In this document: positions 37,045 to 47,825 of the stretch, in pieces
Position numbering within the stretch: the first letter of the stretch is position 1
How the letters are laid out: every line of letters starts with the position of its first letter
Origin: Rhynchopus euleeides
Taxonomy: Eukaryota > Euglenozoa > Diplonemea > Diplonemida > Diplonemidae
Assembly (NCBI GenBank): GCA_963210315.1
Contig: OY723252.1
Span: forward strand, 1,302,001 to 1,366,000
Direction of reading: 5' to 3'
Length of the DNA: 64,000 nucleotides
Translations under genes and position numbers: made by a program
Notes under the pieces: generated by a model
Told to the model about the DNA's origin: nothing
What the model saw: only the letters and a program-made list of their open reading frames with translations
Databases searched by the model: none

Positions 37045-37578
37045 ATCTCATGTTGTGTGAGTCAATCTTGGCCTGCTTTTCCCTAATCGATTCTGGCAGG
37101 ATGCGAATGACCGAGCAAGATGATCGGTGATGTGAGTCACCTGCAGCCAGTGGCCCCTGCCCCCCAACCTGCCCCAATCCCCCACCCGAAGCCGTGATCA
37201 TCTGAACTCCGCATTGCCAGCCACCCCACCCCAGTGGCCACACACACAGACCAATGTGACCCCCAACATACAGAGAGCAGGTTCCATGGAGGTCCTTCTG
37301 ACAGGGAAGCGGTGACAAGGCCCCATTCGGGCGTGAATTCCATGTGATGGGCCCTCCTCGCATCCGCTCGTCATGTGGGTGTGATTCCGGAGTCGTGTGT
37401 TCGGTTGCATTCCTGTCGGCCACTTCGGCGGCCCGCATTTTCGGGTGAAAATCCCGATTTTGGCAGAGTCGGAGGTGTTCCGGGGGTGGTGGGGCCCCAA
37501 AACGGGAGAAAAATGCACCAATATTTTTGCCCAGAAAAAAGTTTGTGAGAAACGGCTGGAAAAATCACAGCTTGCCAC
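37045..37578. repeat. Dispersed repeat shared with 55000-55515 (copy A)
   Basis: About 500 bp, >90% similar by eye, from TTGTGTGAGT... through ATTCTGGCAGGATGCGAATGAC to GCTTGCCACCCTCTA. In the 55-kb copy it continues directly into an antisense RT/RNase H remnant, so this is probably the 3' part of a minus-strand LINE, here 5'-truncated exactly at 37578. The antisense frame WQAVIFPAVSHKLFSG is shared but unrecognised. Confidence 0.75.
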
Positions 37579-37630
37579 CCTCTAACTTCGGCAAACAACA
37601 CAGACATTTCCTGAAGGATTGTGGACCGGT

Positions 37631-37692
37631 GTTCTATGCCAGTTCTATGCCAGTTCTATGCCGGTTCTATGCCATGTCTATGCCAGTTCTGG
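37631..37692. repeat. TTCTATGCCAG short tandem repeat
   Basis: Five to six copies of an 11-bp word (TTCTATGCCAG/GG). Upstream of the ubiquitin-like/DUF4116 gene. Confidence 0.8.
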
Positions 37693-37782
37693 GGGGTTCC
37701 TGAATCACACCATGAGAGCCTTTTTTTCTGTGGAAAAATCGTCATGACTTTTTGGAGGGATGAAGATTGTGGGAAGCCCTGG

Positions 37783-38169
37783 GTGTTGCGTGCGATGTGT
37801 GTGATTCTTTTCAGTTCCGGTCAGTCTGCGAGGTGGGGCCTGTGTCCCAACACAATAGTTGCCAGCACCCTTCTCTGTCTCTTGCCTTCAGATCAGCTGA
37901 AGGGTGCATCAGTGCTGCGGACAGTCAGGCAGAGCAGAGGTGCCCAGCGGGTCGCTTGGCGGCATCGCAGGCTACGTCCTTCAACGGCTGTGACGACCCC
38001 GTACCCCCCTCTGTGCACCGTGGCTTGTGCATTGTGTGGCACACTCGCATCGCCGCACTGCTCGCGAGCATATATGGGGCACACGGCGGGAGCCATCCGT
38101 CAGATGGCGGAAGCAAGAATGGCCACCACACTGCACACACACAGGAAAGGGCAATAGCTGTTGTTGACA
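37783..38169 (+). promoter_or_regulatory. Upstream region of the ubiquitin-like/DUF4116 gene, with TATA-like box at 38071-38077
   Basis: This 387-bp stretch is repeated at 42301-42687 with the same length, so promoter and gene were duplicated together. TATATGG lies 99 bp before the ATG. No other element is recognised. Confidence 0.55.
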
Positions 38170-40269
38170 ATGGAGGTGTACCTGCAGGACAGGCTGTGTG
38201 GGGAGCAGCATGCGGTGCACATCGGGGAGGACGACACGCCGGTGCATCTCAAAGCAAAGGCACTCGACGTGGTGCTCGGGTCGCCTGCAGACGTGCTTGC
38301 CGAGGACGTGGAGCTGGCGGTGGATGGGCACGTGCTCCACGACAGCACCCCTCTGTCCGGTGCCGCAGGTGTGTCGCAGGGTTGCTCCATCCACGTCGCC
38401 TTGTCGGGTGCTCGCTTCGTGCAGGCGCTGCAGCACCTGCGTGAGATCCCAAGCCCGGATCCGTTTGACATGACGACGATCCCTGTTTGGGCACGGCGTC
38501 TGCGTGACGTGGCGCTTGCGATGGTGGCGTGTGGCGGGGATGCGCTGGAGCACCTGGATGAGTCATTCCGCAGTGACAAAGTCATCGTTACTGAAGCTGT
38601 GTCCCGGTCAAGATGTGCGCTTCAACACGCTTCCGAAGACCTGCGTGGTGACGAGGACGTGATACTGAGGGCAGCCACTCGCGACGCCGATACCATCAGT
38701 CGCGCATCTGCTGCACTCCGCAGCAACAAGCCGTTCGTCCTCACTCTTGTGCAGCGCTGGGGCTATACACTCAAGCACGTCGATGCATCGCTGCAGGCCG
38801 ACAGGGAGGTCGTCATGGCAGCTGTGCAGGCAAGCGGCGATGCAATCCAGTACGCCTGTGAGTCCCTCCGCAACGACAGGGAGGTGGCCATGGCAGCACA
38901 GGGCAATCTAGAGTACTCAAGTGAATCACTGCGCAACGACAAGGAGCTTCGCATCCTGGCAGCCAGTCTCGATGAATCCACATTGTATTTCAGTGACGAC
39001 GTGTCTGACGCCCTGTGGTCCGACAGGGATCTGCAGTTGACCTTGGTGCGCTGTGGCAGTCACGTCTTACAAAGTGCAGCATCTACGCTGCGTGACGACA
39101 CAGAGTTCCAACGCGAGGCGGTTCTGTGGAACGGTGATGTTCTACAATATGCAGACGAGTCGCTGCGCTGCGACCGAGACCTTGTCCTTGCAGCACTCGA
39201 GACCTGCCCTGCTGCCCTCGAACACGCCCATCCTTCCCTGCAGGGCGACAGGGAGGTGGTGCTGGCTGCGATGCACAGCAGAGGCCGGGGGCACGACAGG
39301 GCACTGCAGTGCGCCGCATCCCACCTGAAGAAGGACGAGGAGGTGGTGCTGGCGGGTGTGCGGCGCAACCCATACGTGTTCAGAGTCGCAGAAGAGTCAC
39401 TCCAGACCAACAGAGACTTCGTGATGCAGTGTGTCAAGCTGGATGGGCGTGCCTTGCCTTACCCCCACGTCACCGGTGACAAGGAGGTGCAGCTCGCTGC
39501 GGTGGCACAGCACCCGACGGCCCTGCCCTTCTGTGACCTTTTGATCCGCAGCAACAGAGATGTGGTCCTCACAGCCGTGCGGAAGAACGGTCTTGCACTC
39601 AAGAGTGCTGCACACAAATTTCTCAGCGATCGTGAGGTCGTGATTGCATCTGCGAAGACGTTCAGTTCTGCACTTGGCCTTGTCGATCTGACCTTCCGCA
39701 AGGACGAGGAGGTGGTGCTCGCAGCCACACACGGTGACGCGAGAGGTCTCTACTTCGCCGACCCTTCCTTCCACAGCAACAGAGACTTCATGCTTGCAGC
39801 CATACGCAAGTGCGGGTGCGCTCTTCGCCACGCCAGTGCTTCACTGTGCCGTGACAAGGAGCTTCAACTGGCTGCCGTCTTGCAGGACGGGAGGGCCATG
39901 CAGTACGCTGACCCTTCACTGCGAAGCGACAGGTCGGTTGTGCTTCAAGCAGCTCGTGCACACGGCGGTGCTCTGCATTTCGTCGATCCTGTCTTCTGTG
40001 CTGACGAAGAGGTGGTCCTCGCAGCCGTGACGAGTTGCGGCAGTGCGCTGCGCTTCGCCCGCACCACACTGCGGAACAAGCGTGAGGTGGTGCTGGCGGC
40101 TGTGCGACAGCAGGGACGTGCCCTGAAGTACGCCTCCACAGCGCTGTGCTGCGACAAGGAGGTGGTGCTGGCGGCTGTGCGTGCCAACCCAAACGCCTTC
40201 ATCCACGCGTCGGCCCCGCTGCGGCGCGACAGCGACGTCCTTGCTGCCGCCTTCCCTGAGCTGCATTAG
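38170..40269 (+). CDS. Ubiquitin-like domain plus DUF4116-type repeat protein (intact)
   Basis: 699 aa from ATG 38170 (two TTG codons precede it in frame). Residues ~1-80 look like a ubiquitin fold: MEVYLQDRLCG, an extended middle, then DGHVLHDSTPLSGAAG and CSIHVALSG. From ~100 to the end run about 20 repeats of ~33-48 residues with the signature L(R/C)(S/D)(D/N)(K/R)E(V/L)VL(A/T)AV......AL.(Y/H)AS..., which I recognise as the DUF4116 repeat of protist proteins. Such repeats probably form an alpha-solenoid for protein binding. No catalytic site. The ubiquitin-like N-terminus hints at a link to ubiquitin handling, but the function is unknown. A diverged copy at 42688 is interrupted. Confidence 0.8.
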   Translation: MEVYLQDRLCGEQHAVHIGEDDTPVHLKAKALDVVLGSPADVLAEDVELAVDGHVLHDSTPLSGAAGVSQGCSIHVALSGARFVQALQHLREIPSPDPFDMTTIPVWARRLRDVALAMVACGGDALEHLDESFRSDKVIVTEAVSRSRCALQHASEDLRGDEDVILRAATRDADTISRASAALRSNKPFVLTLVQRWGYTLKHVDASLQADREVVMAAVQASGDAIQYACESLRNDREVAMAAQGNLEYSSESLRNDKELRILAASLDESTLYFSDDVSDALWSDRDLQLTLVRCGSHVLQSAASTLRDDTEFQREAVLWNGDVLQYADESLRCDRDLVLAALETCPAALEHAHPSLQGDREVVLAAMHSRGRGHDRALQCAASHLKKDEEVVLAGVRRNPYVFRVAEESLQTNRDFVMQCVKLDGRALPYPHVTGDKEVQLAAVAQHPTALPFCDLLIRSNRDVVLTAVRKNGLALKSAAHKFLSDREVVIASAKTFSSALGLVDLTFRKDEEVVLAATHGDARGLYFADPSFHSNRDFMLAAIRKCGCALRHASASLCRDKELQLAAVLQDGRAMQYADPSLRSDRSVVLQAARAHGGALHFVDPVFCADEEVVLAAVTSCGSALRFARTTLRNKREVVLAAVRQQGRALKYASTALCCDKEVVLAAVRANPNAFIHASAPLRRDSDVLAAAFPELH

Positions 40270-40490
40270 AACAACAAGAGACGCTGCCTCTGAGCTGTGC
40301 TGGGTCCCACGGGCACGGAGCCAAGTGATGTGGCAGCACTGTGGCCTTGCTCTTCCCTTTCTTGTGTTCTGCTGGATTCCCACATTGCTGCGATGACCCC
40401 ACGCGCGTTCCCTTGCTTCCTTTTCTCACCTTCCCTCCGAATGAATTCCCCTGCTTCCCCCACCCCGCGTCAAACGGGTCCGGTACACGT
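40270..40490. other. 3' flank, no gene seen
   Basis: Unique sequence after the DUF4116 gene. No domain-bearing frame. Confidence 0.35.
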
Positions 40491-41483
40491 TGCACCATCC
40501 CGTGTTGTGGATGAACCGTCGGGCTCACAGCCCGCCTCGTTCCCCCAGCAGACACCACACCGCCCCCGCCGCCCTCTCCGGATCCGGAGCTCCCGGTGAA
40601 TACTGACTTGTTCCTCGGTACCCCGTGCGCAGAAACGTGTAGCGGACATGCGGGAAGCAGACGAATCTGCCCTGGAACGACGCTCGTTTCACAGCAAAAG
40701 AGCAGATCCTCTGGCCCCCATCTCGTCTGGACCCTCGCTTTTAGCGTCGAGCCCCCAGCCCGACGAGGATAACACACGCATCATGTCTCCCTCAGTGCTT
40801 GCTTCCCCCCTACCTCCCTCCCCTGCATCTTCCCTTGTTGTGGATGACTCGCCGGGCTCTCAGCCCGGCGACGCTCGGCTTAGCCCCCCGACAGACACTG
40901 TGCCGCCCCCACCCTCGCCATGTCAGGTGCCCCCCCGTGCCAATGGGCTCTGCAACTCCTCCTCTGCTCGAACAAACTGCAGGTGGAAACGCCGTCCCAC
41001 CAGGGGAGCGACACGCTCTCACCCGAGAACACGTCGCCGAGCCCTTACGTGGGGTGCAGACTTCCTTTCTCCCCTTCCTCCCCCTCTGAGTCCTCGGTTC
41101 CCCGCGCGCAGAAACGTGTCGCGCACATGCGGGAGACAGACGAATCTGCCCTGGAGCGATGCTCGTTTCGCGAGAACAGAGCAGATCCACCTTTCTCCCG
41201 CGTTATCACCAGCACAGCGAGATCAGGCGTGCCTTCCCCTTTCCCACGGGCCTCACAGGCCTTGCGCTTCTTGGAGCGCAAGACATGTGCTGTCCGTTCT
41301 TCTCGTTCCCGTTTCCTCCCGGAAGCAGGTGTTGCGTGCGGTTCCAAAAGCTGCATCCCCTCTCCCTTCATCTTTAGTTCGGCGGCTATTCCGCGTACTT
41401 TTCAACGCGTCGTCGCGAAGATTGTGTGTCAGCATCAGCAGGCGCAATCTCCAGCTTCCAGTGTGTGTGTCACCCTTCCTTGA
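40491..41483 (+). pseudogene. Internally duplicated, partly open sequence with conserved DESALER motif
   Basis: Two segments (about 40497-40710 and 40834-41195) share TTGTGGATGA... and then, in different frames of the plain sequence, a conserved peptide RAQKRVA(D/H)MRE(A/T)DESALER. Conservation at the peptide level suggests former coding exons. The second copy continues open to 41483, ending SSVCVTLP. No family recognised and no single intact frame covers both copies, so I treat it as a decayed or spliced gene. Confidence 0.35.
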
Positions 41484-42300
41484 CAGCGCAACGAGGAGGA
41501 GAGCGAAACCCTGTGGTGTCACGTAGAGCAAGAGGAGGATAGCGGGCCCGGTTTCTCTCGGTGTGGCCCTCGGGGCCACACTGCGATGCCAGCACGCTAA
41601 CCCGAATTGCAATACACGTTATCCCGTGATTTTTTGCAAACCCGTTCAGAGAGAGCGAGAAAACACTTGATTGTTGCCAGGCCTGCGGCTAAATCGGGTT
41701 GTGATTGATATTTTTCGAGGGTTGTTTCTTCTTGTTAGTTCGGCGGAGCCAACTGGGGAAACTTTCTGTGCCTTTAGCCGGATCGAACCCCACTCACACC
41801 ACTTCATCAGACTGGGAAGTGGTGTACACAAGGAGTGGGGTCTGCGTTTCCACAAAACACCTTTCGGGCAGTAATTGGTCTGTTGTCTCGTTTTGCTGTC
41901 ACTTCACGATCCAGTGGGGGCACAGATAGTTCCAGTGGCGAGATCCTGACTACGATTTTCCTTTGCAAGATCTGAAGGAGAGATGTTCCAAGATCCAGTG
42001 AACGGATGTTCACTCCCGTGGCCTCCAGCGGCTGGGGGCTCCGCCCCCAGATGCCCCTGAGGTGTCCGATCTGTCACCAAGTTGTTGTGTATCTTGCGGC
42101 CCATGTATCTTGCCCAGTCAGATATTCACCGAAAAAGCGACCCGTGTGGGGCCCAAGAACCCTCTTTTTGCGAGAGAATCTCGCCACCGAGAAATCGTAC
42201 CGAGATTTTTGAAGCATCGGGGTGGGGGGCGGGGGAAAATGCCGTGTTTAGCAGCAAACCTGATTGAGTCGTCCCGCCACACCTGTCTCCCGGAAAGGCG
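41484..42300. other. Intergenic, no gene seen
   Basis: No supported frame. Contains a GGGGGCTCCGCCCCC hairpin at 42028 and a G-run at 42220. The duplicated promoter starts at 42301. Confidence 0.4.
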
Positions 42301-42687
42301 GTGTTGCGTGCGATGTGTGTGATTCTTTTCAGTTCCGGTCAGTCTGCGAGGTGGGGCCTGTGTCCCAACACAATAGTTGCCAGCACCCTTCTCTGTCTCT
42401 TGCCTTCAGATCAGCTGAAGGGTGCATCAGTGCTGCGGACAGTCAGGCAGAGCAGAGGTGCCCAGCGGGTCGCTTGGCGGCATCGCAGGCTACGTCCTTC
42501 AACGGCTGTGACGACCCCGTACCCCCCTCTGTGCACCGTGGCTTGTGCATTGTGTGGCACACTCGCATCGCCGCACTGCTCGCGAGCATATATGGGGCAC
42601 ACGGCGGGAGCCATCCGTCAGATGGCGGAAGCAAGAATGGCCACCACACTGCACACACACAGGAAAGGGCAATAGCTGTTGTTGACA
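42301..42687 (+). promoter_or_regulatory. Duplicated upstream region, TATA-like box at 42589-42595
   Basis: Same length as 37783-38169 and nearly identical. TATATGG is 99 bp before ATG 42688. Confidence 0.55.
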
Positions 42688-44131
42688 ATGGAGGTGTACC
42701 TGCAGGACAGGCTGTGTGGGGAGCAGCATGCGGTGCACATCGGGGAGGACGACACGCCGGTGCATCTCAAAGCAAAGGCACTCGACGTGGTGCTCGGGTT
42801 GCCTGCAGACGTGCTTGCCGAGGACGTGGAGCTGGCGGTGGATGGGCACGTGCTCCACGACAGCACCCCTCTGTCCGGTGCCGCAGGTGTGTCGCAGGGT
42901 TGCTCCATCCACGTCGCCTTGTCGGGTGCTCGCTTCGTGGAGGAGCTGGAGGGCACAGATCATTCTGATGACGATGATTCTGACGACGGCAGTGAGATGA
43001 CGGCATCTGACGTTCCTTTTTACATAAGGAAGATCCCTGTTTGGGCACGGCGTCTGCGTGACGTGGCGCTTGCGATAGTGAAGCATGACGGGTATGGGCT
43101 GGCGCACTTGGACGAGTCATTCCGCAGCGACAAAGTCATCGTCACTGAAGCTGTGCAGAGGGGCGCGTTGTCTACACTTGTGTACGCTTCCGAAGACTTG
43201 CGGGCTGACGAGGAAGTAGTGCTGGTGGCAAGCACTCGGGGTCACGATGCCCTCATGCACGCATCTGCTGCACTCCGCAGCAACAAGCCGTTCGTCCTCA
43301 CTCTTGTGCAGCGCTGTGGCTTTGCACTCAAGCACGTTGATGCAGCGCTGCAGGCCGACAGGGAGGTCGTCATGGCAGCTGTGCAAAGCGAGAGCTATGC
43401 AATCGAGTACGCCTGTGAGTCCCTCCGCAACAACAGGCAGGTGGTCATGGCAGCACAGGGCAATCTAGAGTACTCAAGTGAAGCACTGCGCAACGACAAG
43501 GAGCTTGTTGTCCGCCTCTTCCCTCTGCATCATGGTCTATCTGACGCGCTGCGTGGCGACAGGGAGGTGGTGCTGACCTTGCTACGTTGGGGATGTCTCT
43601 ACTACCCCGATGTAACACCTGAGCTGCGCGACGATACAGAGTTCCAACGCGAGGCAGTCATGTGGGACGGGAGGGTGTTACGCGATGTAGACGATTCGCT
43701 GCGCTGTGAGCGAGACCTTGTCTTTGCAGCACTCGAGACGTGCCCTGAGGCACTCCGAGACGCCCACCCTTCCCTGCAGGGCGACAGGGAGGTGGTGCTG
43801 GCTGCCATGCACAGCAGACCGCGGGTGTACCACTGGCGGGCGAGTGCACTGGAGTGTGCCGCATCCCACCTTCAGAAGGACGAGGAGGTGGTGCTGGCAG
43901 GTGTGCGGCGTGAAGCAGATGTACTCACAGTCGCAGACAAGTCACTCCAGACCAACAGAGACTTCGTGCTGCAGTGTGTCAAGCTGAATGGGCGTGCCTT
44001 GCAGCACGCCCACCCCTCCGTGAAGGGCGACACGGAGGTGCAGCTTGCTGCGATGGCACAGGACCCGTGGGCCTTGTGTTTCTGTGACGATTCTATCCGC
44101 AGCAACAGAGATGTGGTCCTCGCAGCCGTGC
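42688..44131 (+). pseudogene. Ubiquitin-like/DUF4116 gene copy 2, 5' part, interrupted by a retrotransposon
   Basis: 481 codons. The first ~85 residues are almost identical to the intact copy; the repeat region is diverged (e.g. an acidic insert HSDDDDSDDGSE after the ubiquitin-like domain) but still in frame with no stop. At 44131 the frame passes directly into the retrotransposon, so on paper translation would continue into retrotransposon ORF1 for 1711 aa in total. The matching remainder of the gene resumes at 52595. The gene can no longer make its normal product. Confidence 0.8.
44115..44131. repeat. Left copy of 17-bp target-site duplication
   Basis: GGTCCTCGCAGCCGTGC, repeated exactly at 52595-52611. 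The intact paralogue has one copy with a single base difference at 39564-39580, which shows the pre-insertion state. Confidence 0.9.
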
Positions 44132-44319
44132 AGGGGCCTGGGAGGAGCAGCAAACCTGAAGAGGCTGCTCCCCATGCAGACGACGAGACACGCGCTGCCG
44201 CCTCCACGTTGGCGGCCCTGGGATCCCCTGATGGGGATGCTGAGAGCAGCGTGTGCTCCGGGAAGGGGGAGGACCACCTGGCTCGCAAGGCAACGGCCTC
44301 GCCAGAGCCAAGTGGGAGC

Positions 44320-47300
44320 ATGCATAGAACGGGGGCCCAGGCGGGCGACAACGGGGGCAGCTGCGACGCTGGCAGGGCTGATGCCCAACAGCCGGCGGGT
44401 GCGGACGCGGAAGATGGGGATCATCGGGCTGTGGCCTGGCGCGTGTCTCGTGGAGACGCGTACAACAACGGGGAACACCACAACAACAACAACGACAGCG
44501 ATCACGATAACAACTACATCGGGGGAGACGAAGATGCAGGCAGGGCTGATGCCCAGCGGCTGGCAGACGCGACGGAAAACGGGGTGCACCACGAGGCTCG
44601 CGGGGAAAGCGACCCGCATGAGCCTCAGGGATGTCTGAGAGGAAGCAGCGCAGCAGAGGGTGGGGTCCACAGGGCTCGCGGGGCAGCAACCCCGCTTGAG
44701 ACGTGTGGGAGCGGATACGGGAGGGACAGCGAGAGGGGGGCCCAAGGGGCCGAGTTCTACAAGGGGGGCGCCGACGCAGGCAGGGCTGACGCCCAGCAGC
44801 CGGCGGACGCAGCAGGTGAGGGGGTGCGCCACGAGGCTCGCGGGGGCGTTGCTTCGCTTGAGCACCGGGGAGAGGGGGACGCCACTGCCCAGCGGGCGTG
44901 CCAGGCGGCGAGTGCGGGGGACTGGGGTGTAGGCGGCGCGACAGTGGAGGAGATCCGTCTCTTCTTCACGTGCGCGGATGTGCAGGGAAAATGGGGGTCA
45001 GCCGCTACGGCAGTGTCCGGGGACGGCAACGTGCTATGGAACGTCGAGCGCAGGGCCGAGTGCGGCAACGAGAGGGCGGCTGCAGTCCGGGCGCTGCTGG
45101 CGGGGCTGCAGGAGCTGGTGGGGAGGGGCGGCGCGGAGAAGCGCCTGTACATGTGGACGGACGTCTGCGACGCAGTGGATGCGATGCGCTCGGGAGTACG
45201 GGATGAACCGGCGACGCGCCAACTGGTGTCGGAGGCGAAGGGAGCCCTCAAGGCGTGGGAGGAAGCACGGAAGGGGCGGCAGGCCCAATACGGGATGACG
45301 GAGACGACGAGTGGGGTCATGGCGACCACCTTTGAGCGTGCGAAGGAAGTGCTGACGAAGCCGCCGGCGGAGGTGTCTGCTGCTGTCGCGACTGAGCGCA
45401 CACTGGCGGGGCTGCTGTCCCCATTCATGAAGGGCACGGTGGAGTGTGGCGGCGGGGGGGACTGCCTGTTCAAGGCCCTCTCGCACGCCCTGATCGGTAA
45501 GACCGATCTCCACGGGGACCTGCGGAAGGCAGCGGCGGACCGTCTCCGCGCAGCCCCCGCGGACTACGCGGAGTTCGTGGATGGGGGCGAGCTGGCGGAG
45601 TACGCCAACGCGGTGGAGGTGCAGGGCACGTGGGTAGGCCACGTCGCGGCGAAGGCGGTGGCGGACAGCATGGGCACCGCCATCCGCGTTTACGACGTGG
45701 GGCCTGAAGGGCAGCTCCGTCACACGGAGATAGCTCCGTGCGTGATGGAGCATGACGGGGAGGCGGCGACGGCGGCGGGGGGGGAGTTCCTGGAACTCGG
45801 CTACGTAGATGGCATGCACTACGTAGCCGTAGTTACCACGGAAGGGTGCGAGACGGAGAAGCCACCGGGGCAGTCGAGCGCCCCCAACTTGAGGGCGCGC
45901 ATCCCGCAGATACCGAAGAAGAAGGCGCCACAGACCGGGAAGGGGAAGAAGCAGGGGTGGAAGGAGGTCCCCACCAAGGTTAAGGTGAAGACGCCCCCCC
46001 AGGACCGCTCAACAGACACTCTCGTGATGCAGGGGTTCGCGCAGGGCACGCAGACGGCGCAGGAGGGTATCTTGCGGGCGGGATGCGGGCGGGTGAACCC
46101 GCAGACGGTTGCTCTGTGGACGGGCAGCACGGTGGACGCGCTGCTGCTGCTGAGAAGGCACCCAGGACTGACGCTACTGACGAGCGCCCCGGTGGCGGGC
46201 GCGACCTCGGTGAAGACGGAAGTGTATGTGGAGACAAGGGAAGGTGTCGTGAAGACGAAGAAGTGGGCCTCGTCAACCGGTCCCCCCACAGTACCGGTGG
46301 CGGTGGACGCAAAGCCCATCCCGATGATTGTCTTCGCAGAGACGCGCGACACGGAGACGCCGGAGCAGGCAGTCGAGAGGGTGCAGAACGAGCACCTGAA
46401 CGGGGACAGCCTCATCAGCATCCGCGAGGTTAACCGAGGGGTGGAAGGCCTGATCCACATGCCCCACGAAGCGGTGGCGCCCGCCCTCCAGGCCAGCGGG
46501 AAAGGAGGCATACACATCAGGGTGCTCGCAGAACGACAGGAGGACTACCCCGTGTCCTGCCTGTGGGAAGATGCGTGGGGGATGTCGGTGGAGGAGATGC
46601 AAGCTGCAGTGGAAGGGGCGGGTATCACGACCCTTGGATGGGGGAAGCGGCACTCGGGAGGCACCAGCCTCAGGGTGCACACCAATGACATGCCGGCGAC
46701 GCTGGCGGCGCTGAAGGAGCGGTGCCCAACACGCCTCTTTGAGCTGCAGGGCGTGCTCCCCCGCTTCCAGAAGGGGGCTATAGAAACGGGGCTCCACGGC
46801 TTGGGATGGACAGGAGCAGTGGCGGTGCGTCAGATCCGCGTGTGGGATGAATCGTCGACATGGAGTGTGACCGCGCAGACGCTGCCACCGGGTGGGTGGA
46901 TGATGCAGCTGCTGGGGCGGCAGGCTTGGGTGCGTGAGGTGACTGGGCACCCTCCGAGGTCCGACCCGTATCCCGCCCACGGGGGAGGAGGTCGCGGTGG
47001 TGGTGCGAAGAAAGGATCCCAGAATGTGCCCCCCCCCGCCCCGAAGACCATCTACGTCCGGGCGAAGCAATTCATGAAGGTGGGTACCGGAGCCAGGCTG
47101 TGGGCTGACGTCGCAGGGGGGACTGGGAAAAGCGGAGATAAAACCCCCCGACAGCAGCAGCAACAACAGCAGTCGCCAGGGCCTGCGTCTGCGTCTGCAC
47201 CGGGGCCGCCACAGCCGCAGCAGCAGCAGCAGCAGCACCGGACTGAGGCTGACGAGCGGTGGGCGCAACAGCAGCGCCACAATGACAGGGTGGACAAACA

Positions 47301-47823
47301 GGTCACCTCTCTGGTTGACTCGGTGCAAAAGCTACTCGAACACCTAGGGGGGCAGCAGAAACAGAAGGAGACCCCCGCCCCTACACCTGCACCGATGCCG
47401 GTCCCGACGGCAGCGGATAACGGCGATATGGCAAGGATGAAGGAGGAGATGGCGAAGCTGGGCCAACAGATGGCGCATCAACGGACGCTGATGGCGCAGC
47501 AGCAGGCGCAGATGGAGCAGCAGACGCTGACAATGATGGGCCTGCAGGGGGAACTCATGGGGACGAAGAAGGAGCTGGAGGACACGAAGCAGGAGAAGCA
47601 GGACCTGAGGGATGAGGTGCTACGCCTGAAGAACGAGCTAGAGAAGGCGAGGGCGCGTGCTGACCTCGAGCGCGCGAAGCCCAACACCGACCGTGGAGCA
47701 GACTCGACGGAGACGGCGGGAGCGGCGAGGCAGCGGGACGACGGGAAGGACCGGAGCGGCCGGGCAACCGAGGAGTCGAAAACGGGGAAGAAGAACAAGA
47801 ATAAAACACCCCACCAGCATTAA
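44320..47823 (+). CDS. Retrotransposon ORF1: OTU peptidase plus coiled coil
   Basis: 1167 aa from the first ATG inside the element; the frame is open upstream and merges with the host gene. Residues ~1-200 are low-complexity with three copies of an AGRADAQ(Q/R) phrase. After ~220 a folded region begins. The OTU domain has C382 (GGGGDCLFKALSHAL) and H500 (VDGMHYVAV) about 118 residues apart, as expected. A basic linker is followed by an alpha/beta region (~560-900). Then come a Gln-rich stretch, a long coiled coil (~1030-1120, GELMGTKKELEDTKQEKQ) and a Lys-rich tail. The protein probably binds the element RNA. The role of the OTU peptidase in the retroelement life cycle is unknown. Confidence 0.85.
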   Translation: MHRTGAQAGDNGGSCDAGRADAQQPAGADAEDGDHRAVAWRVSRGDAYNNGEHHNNNNDSDHDNNYIGGDEDAGRADAQRLADATENGVHHEARGESDPHEPQGCLRGSSAAEGGVHRARGAATPLETCGSGYGRDSERGAQGAEFYKGGADAGRADAQQPADAAGEGVRHEARGGVASLEHRGEGDATAQRACQAASAGDWGVGGATVEEIRLFFTCADVQGKWGSAATAVSGDGNVLWNVERRAECGNERAAAVRALLAGLQELVGRGGAEKRLYMWTDVCDAVDAMRSGVRDEPATRQLVSEAKGALKAWEEARKGRQAQYGMTETTSGVMATTFERAKEVLTKPPAEVSAAVATERTLAGLLSPFMKGTVECGGGGDCLFKALSHALIGKTDLHGDLRKAAADRLRAAPADYAEFVDGGELAEYANAVEVQGTWVGHVAAKAVADSMGTAIRVYDVGPEGQLRHTEIAPCVMEHDGEAATAAGGEFLELGYVDGMHYVAVVTTEGCETEKPPGQSSAPNLRARIPQIPKKKAPQTGKGKKQGWKEVPTKVKVKTPPQDRSTDTLVMQGFAQGTQTAQEGILRAGCGRVNPQTVALWTGSTVDALLLLRRHPGLTLLTSAPVAGATSVKTEVYVETREGVVKTKKWASSTGPPTVPVAVDAKPIPMIVFAETRDTETPEQAVERVQNEHLNGDSLISIREVNRGVEGLIHMPHEAVAPALQASGKGGIHIRVLAERQEDYPVSCLWEDAWGMSVEEMQAAVEGAGITTLGWGKRHSGGTSLRVHTNDMPATLAALKERCPTRLFELQGVLPRFQKGAIETGLHGLGWTGAVAVRQIRVWDESSTWSVTAQTLPPGGWMMQLLGRQAWVREVTGHPPRSDPYPAHGGGGRGGGAKKGSQNVPPPAPKTIYVRAKQFMKVGTGARLWADVAGGTGKSGDKTPRQQQQQQQSPGPASASAPGPPQPQQQQQQHRTEADERWAQQQRHNDRVDKQVTSLVDSVQKLLEHLGGQQKQKETPAPTPAPMPVPTAADNGDMARMKEEMAKLGQQMAHQRTLMAQQQAQMEQQTLTMMGLQGELMGTKKELEDTKQEKQDLRDEVLRLKNELEKARARADLERAKPNTDRGADSTETAGAARQRDDGKDRSGRATEESKTGKKNKNKTPHQH

Positions 47824-47825
47824 CC

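Noticed and set aside
42688-47823. One genuine 1711-aa host gene with DUF4116 and OTU domains
   Set aside because: The junction at 44131/44132 coincides with a 17-bp target duplication, and the intact paralogue continues with DUF4116 repeats. The fusion is a by-product of insertion, though it could be translated.
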